From NCBI GenBank assembly GCA_030762935.1, contig CM060900.1, positions 437,713,259 through 437,777,258 of the forward strand: a stretch of 64,000 nucleotides of DNA. Direction: 5' to 3'. The notes under the pieces were generated by a model. It was not told the DNA's origin. It saw only the letters and a list, made by a program, of their open reading frames with translations, and ran no database searches. This stretch comes from Hymenopus coronatus (taxonomy: Eukaryota > Arthropoda > Insecta > Mantodea > Hymenopodidae). This document shows, one piece after another, positions 47,085 to 58,954 of the stretch (positions within the stretch are counted from its first letter, which is position 1; each line of letters begins with the position of its first letter). The position numbers were made by a program, and so were the translations under genes.

Positions 47085-47690
47085 GAAGAATGAATGTTTC
47101 TACTTCTTGATTGAATGTTATACCACACGATGACCTTAGGATGACTGTAACTTTTCAGCCATAACCCCTGGATTCTTCTGTGTCCAATATTGACAGATGT
47201 GACTATTAACAAACCCTCCGGCATGATAAATGGCTCCATCGCTCCAAAAGCTTTCCTGGACAAATCGGGATAGTCTGCACACCAACCAGGCATGACCTCG
47301 CCACGTTCCATTTTTCCGGGATAGCACTTGACAATAGTGCGGCTTCCAGGCACGAAATTTCAAGTTTTTTTTTTTTTTTTTTTAGAACACTTCTGACTGT
47401 GTAGCGTGAAAGGTCGCGCGCGACTTGTAGTGTTCAATTTTGGGGGCCTTAGGTGAGTATATTCGGCACACATTGAACTTTATCCGCCATCTTGGATGTC
47501 GATGGACGACCACTGCTTAGAGTACCCAACACAGATCCTGTGTTCATCGTTCTAATGACAATTCTTGATCGTCTTTGGTGCTAGTGTAGCGCGAGGTCCC
47601 CACCACTTTTTCTACGTCGGCACAACGGAACGCGATTTCATAACGTGCGGCTACCTGAGCTCGACCGTGATTGCTGATGCGAGTTCCATT
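47085..47690 (-). pseudogene. Tc1/mariner-like transposase relic, N-terminal and middle part
   Basis: Minus-strand relic of a Tc1/mariner-superfamily transposase of the type common in insect genomes. The N-terminal part (about 47550-47500) reads GSVLGTLSSGRPSTS, the GxV..GRP linker after the helix-turn-helix region. After stops and an 18-base A/T run (47367-47384), HYCQVLSRKN and then FWSDGAIYHAGGFVN (about 47250) contain the first catalytic Asp of the DDE/D core, followed by CQYWTQKNPG. A frameshift near 47140 leads to HPKVIVWYNI, the (S)PKVxVWC block. The second and third acidic residues are absent. Insertion of poly(T), several stops and the frameshift make it clearly dead. Facing upstream frames are shadows. 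Confidence 0.8.
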
Positions 47691-48039
47691 GCAGATCAAG
47701 TTCTACTACTGTAAAGAAACGATGTATTAATTCACATAAACAAATATGCTTATACAGAAAAGTGACAAGCTTTTACAGCAGGGAGACACTTTTCGCCCGC
47801 CCTGCAAAACGGAACTCTATTTCATAAGGATTAGGGACAGTAACACTATCAAAACTACAGTAAATGCTTGCTGTTGTAAGGAAAGTATAACCTAAGTGTT
47901 CTACAGATCTGTAAATAATATGTGCCTCTTAATAAAAGTATTTTACCAGTGAAACCATGGAAGGAACAGAACAATATGATTAGTGTTCCAATAGTTGATG
48001 AGGGTATTATTGTTAGACAGGGAGCTGCACTTATGCAGT
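47691..48039. other. Non-coding, no gene seen
   Basis: No feature recognised. Confidence 0.35.
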
Positions 48040-48044
48040 TGTGT

Positions 48045-48078
<34 letters not shown>
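48040..48078. repeat. (TG)n microsatellite
   Basis: About 18 TG units with one GA interruption. Confidence 0.95.
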
Positions 48079-48081
<3 letters not shown>

Positions 48082-48241
48082 AAGCAATTAAGATATTTTA
48101 ACGATATCTACAGCCACAATACTACGTTTTTTCTCTAATTGTGACAAAATATTTATTTTTAACTCATTCCGTATTCAATTTCAGCACTGCCCAAGGTCCA
48201 AGTTCGCTATTAAAATATATGAAGTAATATATTTGTTTACT

Positions 48242-48354
48242 ACTTTCTGTAGCACGTATACAAATTGCACATATTAGGTAGAGAAGGTATAGTATTCCAC
48301 CCAAAAATTTAATACAAATTTCACCCAAATTGTATGCTTTGAGACCCGAATGCA

Positions 48355-48355
<1 letters not shown>
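48242..48355 (+). mobile_element. Family X, truncated forward 5' end (copy 12)
   Basis: ACTTTCTGTAGCACGTATAC, TTAGGTAGAGAAGGTATAG and ATTCCACCCAAAAATTTAAT form a forward palindromic end. After about 114 bases it stops at a TAA array. Confidence 0.8.
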
Positions 48356-48389
<34 letters not shown>

Positions 48390-48418
48390 TAATAATATTA
48401 ATAATAATATATTATGTG
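48356..48418. repeat. (TAA)n microsatellite between opposed family X copies
   Basis: AAT/TAA units with a few ATG and ATT interruptions. It bridges a forward truncated copy and a minus-strand copy. Confidence 0.95.
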
Positions 48419-49240
48419 GTAACATTCAAAAGACTTTCTCTGCCTATTCTGTAACAAACTATTCTTATAAAAGCTTATTCATCTATCTACTGCATGCTAT
48501 TCAAAACAACCATTAGCAGAATAGCCTTACTAGTCTGCTCCTTATAAGAAGGGGAATAAAGGAATAAACTAGGATAAAGCTGTAATTAAATCCTTTAAAA
48601 GCTGTCGCTATGTGATACAATTGAAGTTCGGTTCGCTTTGCAAAATCAGCCGTAAAACAAAAGAGAGCCCTATGAGAAAAGTTTAAGTAGTTTAAAAGTG
48701 AAAAAAATAAGAAAGAATCTCTCGGAGACGGTTAACTCTACAACAAAATATATAATGTAATCTATATGTTTCATGTAGTAAGTTCTCGTCTCTCTTAGGA
48801 TTTACTAGTTATACAAACGTCGTCCAGAATGAAGAGCTCTTTAGAAGGCATTCCTAGAAAATTGAAAATATACATTTTATTTATCCTGTAAATGTCTTTA
48901 ATTTACGGTATTTTAATCAAAATCATTGGAGGCAATTTTGAGAAAATCGAAAGTTTCGAACAATCTTCCATGTAAATAGTAGTTTGGGGTGGCGAGACTT
49001 TTCTGAAAATCTTCATATCTTAGACACCATGTTTTGTATTTAACCGATTTTTGATTTTGAGTTATGCTGTCCACAGATACAGATACAGAGATATATGGTG
49101 ACGTTTTTCTAAAAAAAATATTTTATTCAGAGGACCTCAAACCATGTATTTCCGGTGAAATCTCGCTTATTAAATGTTTAGTTAGAATACAATGCCTTCT
49201 CTATTTACTACGTACATTGTACCTAAGTGCTAGAGAAAGT
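48419..49240 (-). mobile_element. Family X copy 13
   Basis: Minus-strand copy with GACTTTCTCTGCCTATTCTG (48433), GGATTTACTAGTTATACAAA, GGTGAAATCTCGCTTATTAA, and a complete palindromic end (CTCTATTTACTACGTACATT, then GTACC..GTGCTAGAGAAAGT) ending at 49240. Copy 14 follows without a gap. Confidence 0.85.
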
Positions 49241-49830
49241 AAAAATTGTATGTGTTCCATTAATATGATCTTCTCTACCTGTTCTACAAACTCCTTGCAA
49301 TAGATTTTCTTCTTTCTACTCCATGCTAATACAGATAAGCTTTAGCAAAATGGTTTTATTTCATGGTTCGTTATAAGTGGAAGGGAACTAAGGGAATAGT
49401 CAAAGGCTATCGCTATGCGATTGTTGTGGAAATTCGCTTCTTTGTATAGCCAGAAGTGAAACAAAAGACACACGGCGTCATCCTGTTTAAGAGAAGCGTA
49501 AGTATTTTAAAATTGAAACCGATAACAAGATGTATCTCGGAAGCGGTTAGCTCTACAGCAAAAATGTAAAGGACAAACTGTGTACTTTAACTTGATTTGC
49601 ATTTTTGTGTATCTATCTCTTAGGACATTTAGAATGAAGAGGACTTCAAAGACCATTCCCAGAAATTTCAAGATATACAGAAACGGACAAACACACTGGC
49701 CTTTTTCTAAAAATGTCGTTTTTTGAATACACATATTTCAGGGAAATCTCTATATCGGATTTTTGGGGGAAATACACACCTTCTCTACCTATGTACGTTG
49801 TACATACGTATATATATACACGTATATTAC
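49241..49830 (-). mobile_element. Family X copy 14, tandem to copy 13, internally deleted
   Basis: Starts AAAAATTGTATGTGTTCC directly at the end of copy 13. It lacks roughly 300 bases of the middle (the join is near 49680, between CAAGATATACAG and AAACGGACAAACACACTGG). It ends in a degenerate palindrome around 49780-49830. Confidence 0.8.
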
Positions 49831-52800
49831 TTGCATTTACAGTTTTATAGACATGAAGGCAGCTGCTTTTCTGAGCCAAAATAATTCAAATTAAACTTAT
49901 TGGAAAGCGCTTCTCTTGTTAAAATTTACTCTTTGCCTACCAACTCACATTATAATGTGCTATACGAAATGCAGTGAATACCGCTATTCGTTTATTAATA
50001 CTTAAAATGCAGGGAAATTATCTAAAAGACCTTAGTGCGGCCAGATATAGAATATGGAGTAGGATGTTAGGCCCCGTATAACGTTAACCAAACTAACTTG
50101 GTAGAAAACATTTAGAAAAGGGCTTTAAAATTCACTAAAGAGGTCAAATGGTTTGAGCCTACAAAACGAAAGGAGATTGTGAGCCGTTGAAAGTTGGGCA
50201 TAAGAAACAGAGGCTATGCGTATTATTCAAAGCTTATGTTGGTTTTAATGCATGGGATGATACTGGAAGAGTAGAGAACCCAACAAATTACGCACACAGT
50301 ATGTTCAAAATTAAGATACAGAACCGAATTAGGAAAATTATTCTTCGTTAAAGAAAGGAATGAACTGACTGTAAGAGTATCTCAGGGCTGCCCTTGAAGA
50401 AATTCGGGAATATCTCAATATACTAAATGATACTAGGGTATATGTTATTTCATGTTATTGTAGATACTAATGGTCAACCTGTTGGTGATACTGATTAAAT
50501 GCAAAATTTAAAATAATTAATGAATTCAAAATTGTCTCCAATTAGCTATTATATCTCCCGATTCATAACTTCAGTATCATTGATGTGCAATAGCTTTAAG
50601 TGTTAATGTAGGTTTAATATTATCATAAATTAAGTAAAGAATTAGAATAGATGGTACAGAAATGAAAACCAGAACTCCTGCAGCTAAAACTGTTCAAACA
50701 ATTTCTAGAGGTATTGACCGTCTATAACATATCGATCTATAGCTACAACAATCTGTCTCGAAACAGTTTGTTCATATTATTTTTATTGATTGTTTATAAA
50801 CGTAATGTAAATGTATTCGTAGTTGGGCTGTTTTGTGTATGTATTTATTGTTCATTGCGTTATTATTTATATTATTTCACATGTGTGAATATTGCAGTTT
50901 GATATACCTATGCATTAAAGAATATTCCCTTTTTACACGCACGCATGCACAGCTATACGTCTCAGTAAAATGACGGTTACTCTACGGTCACATGCATCAT
51001 TCTGGTTATGCTTCTGTCAAAGTGAAAGGTTATTATACATCCTGCTTTATAGTCATTTCCTAAATAACAAATGAAATTGGTTCTCATGGTATAAATCGTC
51101 ATAAACACCAAGGTGATAAAAACAAACCCTTAGGTTAACTTCCGGAGGCGAATGATTGACAATTTATTACAAGAAACATAAATGCAGTTGTGAATCTGTG
51201 CGCGGGCATGTGGCGAATATATGAAACAATTCAAACAAAGAATGACGCGTTCTTAATTTTTTTTTAATTTAGATGTTAATTTTTTCATTTTTTCTGATTT
51301 TTTAACACATCGGTACTTTATTCGTCATTAAAAATAGTTGTGTTAAGAAGTTAATGTGTTTATAAAGATGAAGCATAAATGTTTAATTGAAGTTGTATCA
51401 AAACTCATGCGCAAGGAGCACTTTGTATATTCAAAAATGTTGTGGGTTATGGAAGAATGCAAAAGAAGGCATGATATTTGCTTTAAAATAAGAATGTACA
51501 AAGGTGCCTAATAATGTTACACAATCTGTATTTATCCTACATATTTATCAGTAAGCAAAACTCAAGTTTGAAGTTATACAATTTTGTAGTTTTTGGCCAA
51601 AATCTCAGTCTATAGTCCCCTTAAGTGCAATGATAGCTAACCATCCCTCTTTTTTCCCCTCCGAGCAGTTAAGGAGTGCTCACACTCTTTTGCAGTTATT
51701 ATCATCCGTTCCAAAATAAAACACTACATTTATTAAAATTCTATGATCAAATATAAATGCTCCTTTAATATTTTAAGAGATAAACCATAAACAGCTTTTA
51801 ATATTTCGTTGCAGTGCTCAGATCCAACAGCAGTTCTCATACACTCCGTATTCGAGATTTAGTGATCGAAGCAATTAATTTACTCTTGTTCGCTACGTGT
51901 AAACGCGCCTTTATAAACACGTTGAAACAATATTGGTTAACTAATTAGCGGTGAGTTTAAATTGTTGATCTCTCCCAACCCAAGTCCAGCAGTTGGAATA
52001 GGTAACCTGTTCTGTTAGCCATGTGCGTTTGATCTCACCACGGTGGTAAAGTGGTGGCTTAGGTAAGTATTCGGCTGTATAAAAACAACGTGATAATGCG
52101 AGAAGAATCTCTTCCCACGAATAGGTTTATGACTGTAATACTTCGACTTTGCACAAACTTCACCAACACTGGGAGATATTTATTTTGCTGATATAACAAC
52201 AAGTTGAGCGCAACAATCATCTCGTCACCAGCTGCATATTTTGACTAGCTTCATAAGCAAGTGACTGTATCTACTGAAGAGAGACTTAGCGAATAATCCT
52301 GTTTCCAATAGAGGTATTACATGCAATTGTGTAGCTCCCCGCTGCTGTGGTTTAAGGGCTACAGAATATATCTCCTGGATATTGCATCCAGGTTCGAACA
52401 CATTTTAAATTCACAAAAAAACTAATGCCTTTAGAAACACCGGCACCAGCTAGTACCTATATTGTTAGTTACTAGCCCAGTCAACACATATTTGCAACAG
52501 TAATGAGCAAAAATGTGATATGCAACCAGATTTTCCCTCACTTATTACACATCTACAAGGCGAATCCTGGTGTGAAGTGAACACTTGATGTGACGCTATG
52601 AACAAAATGTATGTAATTTAATCTTATAATTTATTCCTAGTAAATTGGGGCTATGGGTAGTGTACAATTAATCGCAGCAAGAAAGGTTTTGATAATTGGT
52701 ACTTCGATATGTCCGCTTCATCCTGGTAGTTGTCTTTTTCTCTTCACCTTACGGATTTTCTGATGCTATCTATACGGTCGTAACTGCGCCGCAAAATTAA

Positions 52801-52849
52801 TAAGGCCTATCACTATACACCATTCGTTTTGGTTTCATGTTTTCGCACA
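49831..52849. other. Long stretch without recognised gene
   Basis: AT-rich. One short frame at 50362-50394 reads ELTVRVSQGCP before a stop, similar to a reverse-transcriptase QGCPQ motif, but without supporting neighbours. 52030-52070 shows a weak tRNA-like head (CCACGGTGGTAAAGTGG). Confidence 0.35.
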
Positions 52850-53095
52850 TCAATGCCACATTAAATTAAATTAAATGACATTTTATTTATAGACGCTCTC
52901 TTACTGCCGTGGTTCTCAGCGTCCCATTCTATTATGGGCGTGAAAGACCACTTAATTTTGCTCAGAGGCCACTTTTATCAAGTTTGAGGTTCTTTTTCGT
53001 GCCGTAAATCTTCGACACCGGACCAATGGATTTACTTCCCTTGGGTATATTAAGTTATGATAACCATTACACCACGGAGGGCGACGATCGTCTGC
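52850..53095 (-). repeat. SINE family A copy
   Basis: Minus-strand copy: tail complement TTAAATTAAATTAAATGAC at the left, GTTCTCAGCGTCCCATTCTA, GGGCGTGAAAGACC, and GCTCAGAGGCCACTTTTATC, with the head complement (CCATTACACCACGGAGGGCG) at the right. The B-box region is deleted or diverged. Confidence 0.8.
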
Positions 53096-53905
53096 CTTGT
53101 GTGTGCTACGCCTACTTGTCGGTACCGAAAACTGAAAACCTAATACTCTTAATCAACTGAACAAGTATTGGAGTAATGTTGTTAATTATACTGTCCTTAA
53201 TTACCATTACAAATATCTCTACCTCTACCCTAACAGCGTATATAACAGATAATGAATTAAATTAGTAAACAATAATAATGATTCTAAGACAACATATAAG
53301 CTAAAAGTAATGTGTGAATCAAATTTCGTGTAATGTGATAGACAGCTTCTAGAAGAAATATACTTTCGACTGAGTGGGCAAAAGTAAGTAATAAATCGTG
53401 CTCTGCTTTAGACCAAACTCGTACACGTCAGGAATACAGCTTTCTGACTGAAGCAGGCAATCCATATCAGAATATCATAACTGTTGACAATGCAGTACTC
53501 CTCCTATCCATTCTACATTGACTCCTTTCTTTCTCTACCTCTTATACTGTTTTCGTTTATTTATATTTCATTAAACTGTTGCATCTTTTCTACTGCAAGT
53601 AGAATGACTATTTAATTTATAAAGTTATTCGTTTAAGGAATAAAGGATATAGAAGTATAAAAAAGTTTCACACAAACAATATATTTTGGAATGGGAAGCA
53701 TAGAGTTACAGTTTATTATCCTGAGTCAATAATTGTCGATAATCTACCTATTTGTAAGCAGCAGTTGCAAAAATTAACTCAGATAAAATTGATTGTTTCG
53801 ATTAGTAATGATTCTGGTACATTGTTAATGGAGATGTGACTACTGAATCAACTTAACACAATTGAATAATGCGAATATTCTCTTCAGTAGATCTGCCACG
53901 TTAAA
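53096..53905. other. Non-coding, no gene seen
   Basis: AT-rich, with nothing recognised. Confidence 0.4.
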
Positions 53906-53910
53906 ACCCT

Positions 53911-54180
53911 ACCGGTCCCCATGGCCGCACTCGCTAAAGCGTCTCGCTTTGGTGATTCTTGGTGCAGGGTATCGTGGGTTCGAGTCCCACCTTTGGCATG
54001 GGTGTTTATGTGTTTGTAAATATGTGTATGTCTGTGTATGTACAGGTAAAAAGAAAACGTCAAATTATTATATCGAACCAAGAAAATGTAGGATACTGGA
54101 AGAAAGAGGAAAAAGGAATACAGTTCCGGAGTCCTGACAAGCCTATGGAACTGTATTTTTATTAAAAAAAAGAAACAAAC
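53911..54180 (+). repeat. SINE family D copy
   Basis: CCGGTCCCCATGGCCGCACT head, CTAAAGCGTCTCGCTTTGGT, B-box TCGTGGGTTCGAGTCCCACC (near 53970), a body to about 54165 and an A-rich tail (TTAAAAAAAAGAAACAAAC). It has an insertion between anticodon- and T-arm-like parts, so it is not a working tRNA. Overlapping frames of 68-102 residues on both strands are repeat-derived. Confidence 0.85.
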
Positions 54181-54276
54181 AAATCGGTACATCCGTAATT
54201 ACCTTCAATATGTGTTGATAATACAGGTTGCGTGAAACAGTGTGTCTAAAATTGTAGAACTGAAAGAAAGTACCCC

Positions 54277-55158
54277 AAAAAATCTATGCGTTCCATTCAC
54301 GCGACCTTCTCTTCCTGTTCTGCAAGAAAATTATTCTTACAAAAGAGTATTCATTTATCTATACCATTCTACTCGAGATAAACATTTAACAGAAATTTAC
54401 CTATTATTTTCTTCCATGTAATTAAAAGGGAAATAAGAGAATAACACTAGGCTAAAGATATAGTCAGATCTTTTAAAAACTGGTCACTATGTGAAACAAT
54501 TAAAATTTGGCTCTCTTTCGCAAGTCCAAGAGTAAAACAAAAGAGAGATGAATGGAAAGCTGACTTTCCGCTTGAGAAAAGTTTTAGTATAAAATTGATA
54601 CCGATAACGAGGAATATCTCGGAAACGGTTAACTATACAAAAGCCTGTGTATGACATAAATTGTGTGTTTTAATGGGCTTGTGTAGTAACTTTTTGTCTT
54701 CCTGTTGCGGATTTCGAGTCATACAAGTCACAGGTATTCAGAGGCTACTCCCAGAAAATTGTAATGAAAATGCCTTAGACATATGTTATTTTAAACAAAA
54801 TTGTTAGAGATATTTTTGAGGAAATTAAATGTTTCTTAAAATGTTCCATGTAAAGAGTACTTGAGGTTGGAGTATTTTCTAAAAATCTTGGTGTTGATCC
54901 TAGGAAGATACTTAATTTAAATACGATGTTTATTATTTACCCGACCCTTCGTTTTTAATTATGTTGTGCACAAGCACAGGCACGCACGCACACAAACATA
55001 CACACGAACATTTTTCAAAAAAATATCAGTATCTTTATCAGGTGGCCCCTGAACATGTATTTCCGGATAAATCTTGGTTTGATTTTTTTTTTTTTTTTGT
55101 GGAACAATATACCTTCTCTATCTATTATGTACATTATACATACATGCTAGAGAAAGTA
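54277..55158 (-). mobile_element. Family X copy 15
   Basis: Near-complete minus-strand copy. It has a T-run complement and hairpin at the left (AAAAAATCTATGCGTTCC, with stem GCGT/ACGC), CGAGATAAACATTTAACAG, CAAGAGTAAAACAAAAGAG, a mixed CACG/CACA tract (54975-55005), and a palindromic end (CTATCTATTATGTACATTA, then TACATGCTAGAGAAAGT). Confidence 0.88.
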
Positions 55159-55189
55159 ACTAGAAGTTATCGCCACAGATTAAAAATAT

Positions 55190-55265
55190 GGTAGTTCTAA
55201 TACCCGTGTAATGGGGGAGAAGAAAATAAATCACTTTTTGTGGACTTGCCCAAAGCTCAGACAGT
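55190..55265 (+). pseudogene. Non-LTR retrotransposon zinc-knuckle fragment
   Basis: RVMGEKKINHFLWTCPKLRQ then stop. The H-x4-C and the CPKLR wording match the C-terminal knuckle of APE-class LINE polyproteins (CxCGEEETxxHFLWTCPKLR-like). The first CxxC half is in another frame. Very short and dead. It adjoins the end of family X copy 15, which suggests insertion of one into the other's neighbourhood. Confidence 0.5.
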
Positions 55266-56404
55266 AGTGTAGGACTTTCAAATTGGAATCCAGATGTGGC
55301 TGAAAATGGCCAGTAAATCAAATCAACTGTGGAACTACAATTAAACTTTAGACAATAATAGAAAATAAATATACAGCTAACATTTACGAAAAATCAATTA
55401 AGAATATTTATGGTATTTCTTATGTTAGCTTAAACGTTTATGTTAAGCGATTATATAAATTACAAACACATAAATATTTATGTTAGATTTAACGTTATTG
55501 CTAAAGAATGTATGTATGAATCACGCAATGTTGCCCAGCATAATGGGACATGAGGTTGAAACAAAATTTCAAAAAGTGCTGTTAAAGCTAAGAAGTTGCC
55601 ATATTATCTGAAGAAGATGATGCTAATGATAAACATATAAACATTATTTTAATCAGAAGACTGTCTAGAATGTTTAGAACGAGAACCATTCTTACGTATG
55701 GAATGACCTATGATTTCGATTATAAACAGTAGGCAGTGATGGCATCAGAAACTATTGATGACACATATGAATATATTGGTAGATCAACAAGCATTCCAAT
55801 ACTGACGAGAATTTCGACATTCGATTGGACGACCAAGGACCAGGTAGTGACGGAACCGGCTTTATAGCCTATCCTTGTCGTAGAAAATCATTCACATGCC
55901 ACTATTTAGTGTTTCTTATCTAGACATGAGGTTTCCTGCTGCTTACGCTGTATCCTCAACCTTATATAGTATATGCTATACATATACCAGGCTTTCCCAG
56001 TTGGCTGCGCGCAAAAAGCAAGTTACTCACTTACTTGGAGGGGTAGGCCTGCAGTACGCAATACTCCTCGATATTGAGACCAACCTAGTAGCACGACTGA
56101 ATCATACTTGAAATTCAAGCGCAAGCACTGTGCTATGACCTTCACCCAGTGAAGTACTGGTTAGCACTTTCCCCTTTATTCGGGCTCCAAGGTTAGTGGT
56201 TGAGTACGCACAAGTACTCGGGCTAGCCTCCTATACACTAAATTATTACAAATAGCAAAAACAAACAAAAATCACACCAAAATCTTGTCCTAGGTTTCTG
56301 CGTTTATGTCCTTTGTTGACTGTGCATATTGTCATGTGTGCTCGGTCTTGGCAGTAAACTGGTATCATAAAAGACATGCTTAGTTTCTTATATTTAATTA
56401 TTAT
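55266..56404. other. Non-coding, no gene seen
   Basis: AT-rich. 56120-56225 is slightly SINE-like (TGGTTAGCACTTTCCCC) but not assignable. Confidence 0.35.
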
Positions 56405-57190
56405 TTCTGCCGTCTACGTAGAGAAATAAAACAAATTATTCTGCCAATATATTCGATGTTAGGATTTCTCTGAAAATGCATGTGTTAAGGGTCCCTGAAT
56501 ACAAAGAAGAGCGCTTTTAGCAACATGTTCATGGGTATTGTGCATCCGTCTATCTCTCTCTCTCCCCCTCTCCTCTCTCCCTCTGAACAACTTTAGTCAA
56601 AAATAAAGGTTTCTATAAATGTCAAACGGAGTACTTAAATTCGGTATATTCCAAAGATATGACCCGAAGATTTTCAAGAAATCTTCCCACCCGAAACTCC
56701 TCTTTGCAGAAATATGTTCTTACCTTTTATTTTCTAAAAAGTGGCTCTAACGATTTGAATTGAAGTTTCATTAGATATTTATATGTCAGATAAAATACAC
56801 ACCTAGATTTTTTTTTGGGAATATCCTGTGAAATGCTGTTCATTTGGAAGGAGTAAGAGAGATACAATAAAATTTGTGTACCTTTACAACATGTAATTTA
56901 TTCAAATAATCTTCTTGCGACACCAGTGATTTCCTAGATATCCGTCTTAAATCAGTTTCAATTTCCCAATATTTCGTCATATTTTTAAAGTGCTCACATA
57001 ATGCAGTTGTTTCTCGCAATGTGATGAAAAAATATGGAATTTTAAGGCAAGAATATAGCTAACCACTTTTTTAAATGTTTCTATCGATTCTGTTTGCTGC
57101 ATCCTTCTTTCATCTGTAACCAAATATATAATGAAAATGTCTACAAAGAATTATCTCGATTATCAATTATAGCAAAATCAGTTTTCATAG
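56405..57190 (+). mobile_element. Family X copy 16, diverged
   Basis: Forward copy with weak conservation at the left end, then GATTTCTCTGAAAATGCATG, AGATATGACCCGAAGATTTT, CAAGAAATCTTCCCACCC, AGTGGCTCTAACGATTTGAA, and GATTTCCTAGATATCCGTC. A TC tract at 56551-56583 occupies the GT-tract position of other copies. Confidence 0.65.
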
Positions 57191-58954
57191 AAAATATATT
57201 GTAAAGAATATTGGCTACGAAAAATTAAGGGTGGCGAAACAAATCGTCATCAAATGTACAATATATGTAGAAATGGTGGGCGGTGGGGCTACTTTGAGCA
57301 TAAAATGTGGCCTAAATGATATTTGGTGAAAGGTAATCAAAACAAGGCTAATGTTGCGAAAAATTCAGAAAAAAATTGCAGGATATAAATTGGATGGAAG
57401 TAGAATATGAATGTAGACAATAATGCCGTATGGAGCAATCAAACATATATAATGAAACAATAAATGGGAATAGTATGGCTTAGGTTGGGAGGGTAAGATT
57501 GTTGACTGTGCTCGTAGGAGGATTTTCCCATTGTACGGGCAACAGGAAGACTGAACGCATATTTTGACAGCTTGCGTGCAGACGGAGGGTGCTGGGGAAA
57601 ACTATTACATGAGGTACCTTTGCTTCCAATTTACGCAAGACAGTATGCTGAGACTTGATTATAAGCAACCAAAATTGGCCAAATTTGGACACATACTTAA
57701 TGAAGATACTGTACTAAGGAATGACCTATTTGTGTAAATATTACTGTGGGTGGATGTGTGTGAGTGTGGTTCAGAGTCCTTTTTTGTTTTAAGTGTATGT
57801 ATTGTGAGTAGTTTGTAAATAGTGTTCGGTCACTTCATTAAATGAAGGCTAACAGAGCAAGTAATTTTTCTGAAGAGCCTAAATTATATTTTGCTCACGC
57901 GACAGTGTTACGCAATTAATTTAATATTAAGTACATAACACCTGCCATCACTGTATAAAAACAAATGCTAGTAGTAGAGAAAGTCATCTGAATGTAATAT
58001 ATCCAATTTTTAAATTGCAATTGAACTGATAAATCGTATTATTTTATTCCACGATTGTTGCTAAGGGGATAGCATTTATTGTTGGATGTTAATTTAGGTG
58101 AAAATTCTCTCAGACATTGCCGACACAAATTTCTGGAAGGATAAGAGATGTAAAACCTGGCTTAGGATGGAATGGACGAACAAGATCTAACAACAAACCG
58201 GATAGTTTGGTGTTACAGGCGCAGGAAGCTTGAACAGAAGTTAGGACAAGCCAGATTGGGATACGAACTCACCATTCTTCAATAGAAGCCAACTTTTGCG
58301 ATCAATTTTGACAGATGCCGACCGCAGTAGAGGAAGTTGGTAGCGTGTGGTTGGTACACATGCGCATGGCTGACCACCGCATGGATTACTAAGTATTAAA
58401 TCCTATTAGCGCTCGCCATGGAACCCCGCTCCATTCTAATGGTCCCCCTCAAATTTGTTTCGCCGTTTAAAGTTGATGGAAACAAGTTAAAATCTCATTT
58501 TCGGGAAAAGGAACAACCTTCCGGCTTTCCGTTAATTATACACGAATCCAGTGTTTTCCTTTCCGGGATTTACCTGGATAATCTGACAGTGATACCTCCT
58601 CGTTGGCGAAGAGAAAATAGGCGTTATCTTTTCATGCGTTTTAATATATAAATTCAGGTTTAATCTAGCGGTGCATAAAACACGTTTCCATGCAGGAAGC
58701 GAACTAGCATTTTTTCTTTGGTTTTTTTAGGACCAGATTGTCATAATTTAAAAACTTTCAAACTGGAGAAAATGTGTGTTTTGAAATTAGTCTGGAATTA
58801 GCCTTCAGAAGCTAAAACCATGGTATTGTGTCAGTGCCTACTTCAACAAATGACACTTTCCGTAACTTTTCAAGCACTGCATATACGAGTACAATAGGAT
58901 TTATGGCAAGTATTATTGAGGTAATTGATGCAGCAGTAACAAATTTACATCTTT
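57191..58954. other. Non-coding with a solitary family X tip
   Basis: 57965-58008 (TAGTAGAGAAAGTCATCTGA..CCAATTTTT) matches the forward 3' end of family X, without a body. A 77-residue plus-strand frame at 58418-58651 in a GC-richer patch (58120-58640) is unassigned. No gene can be supported. Confidence 0.35.

Noticed and set aside
48356..48418. CRISPR-like or satellite array
   Set aside because: It is a simple TAA microsatellite with no spacers. No CRISPR array is present anywhere in the window.
53911..54000. Possible tRNA gene at the head of SINE D
   Set aside because: Extra bases separate the anticodon-like and T arms, and the same head recurs in another SINE copy.
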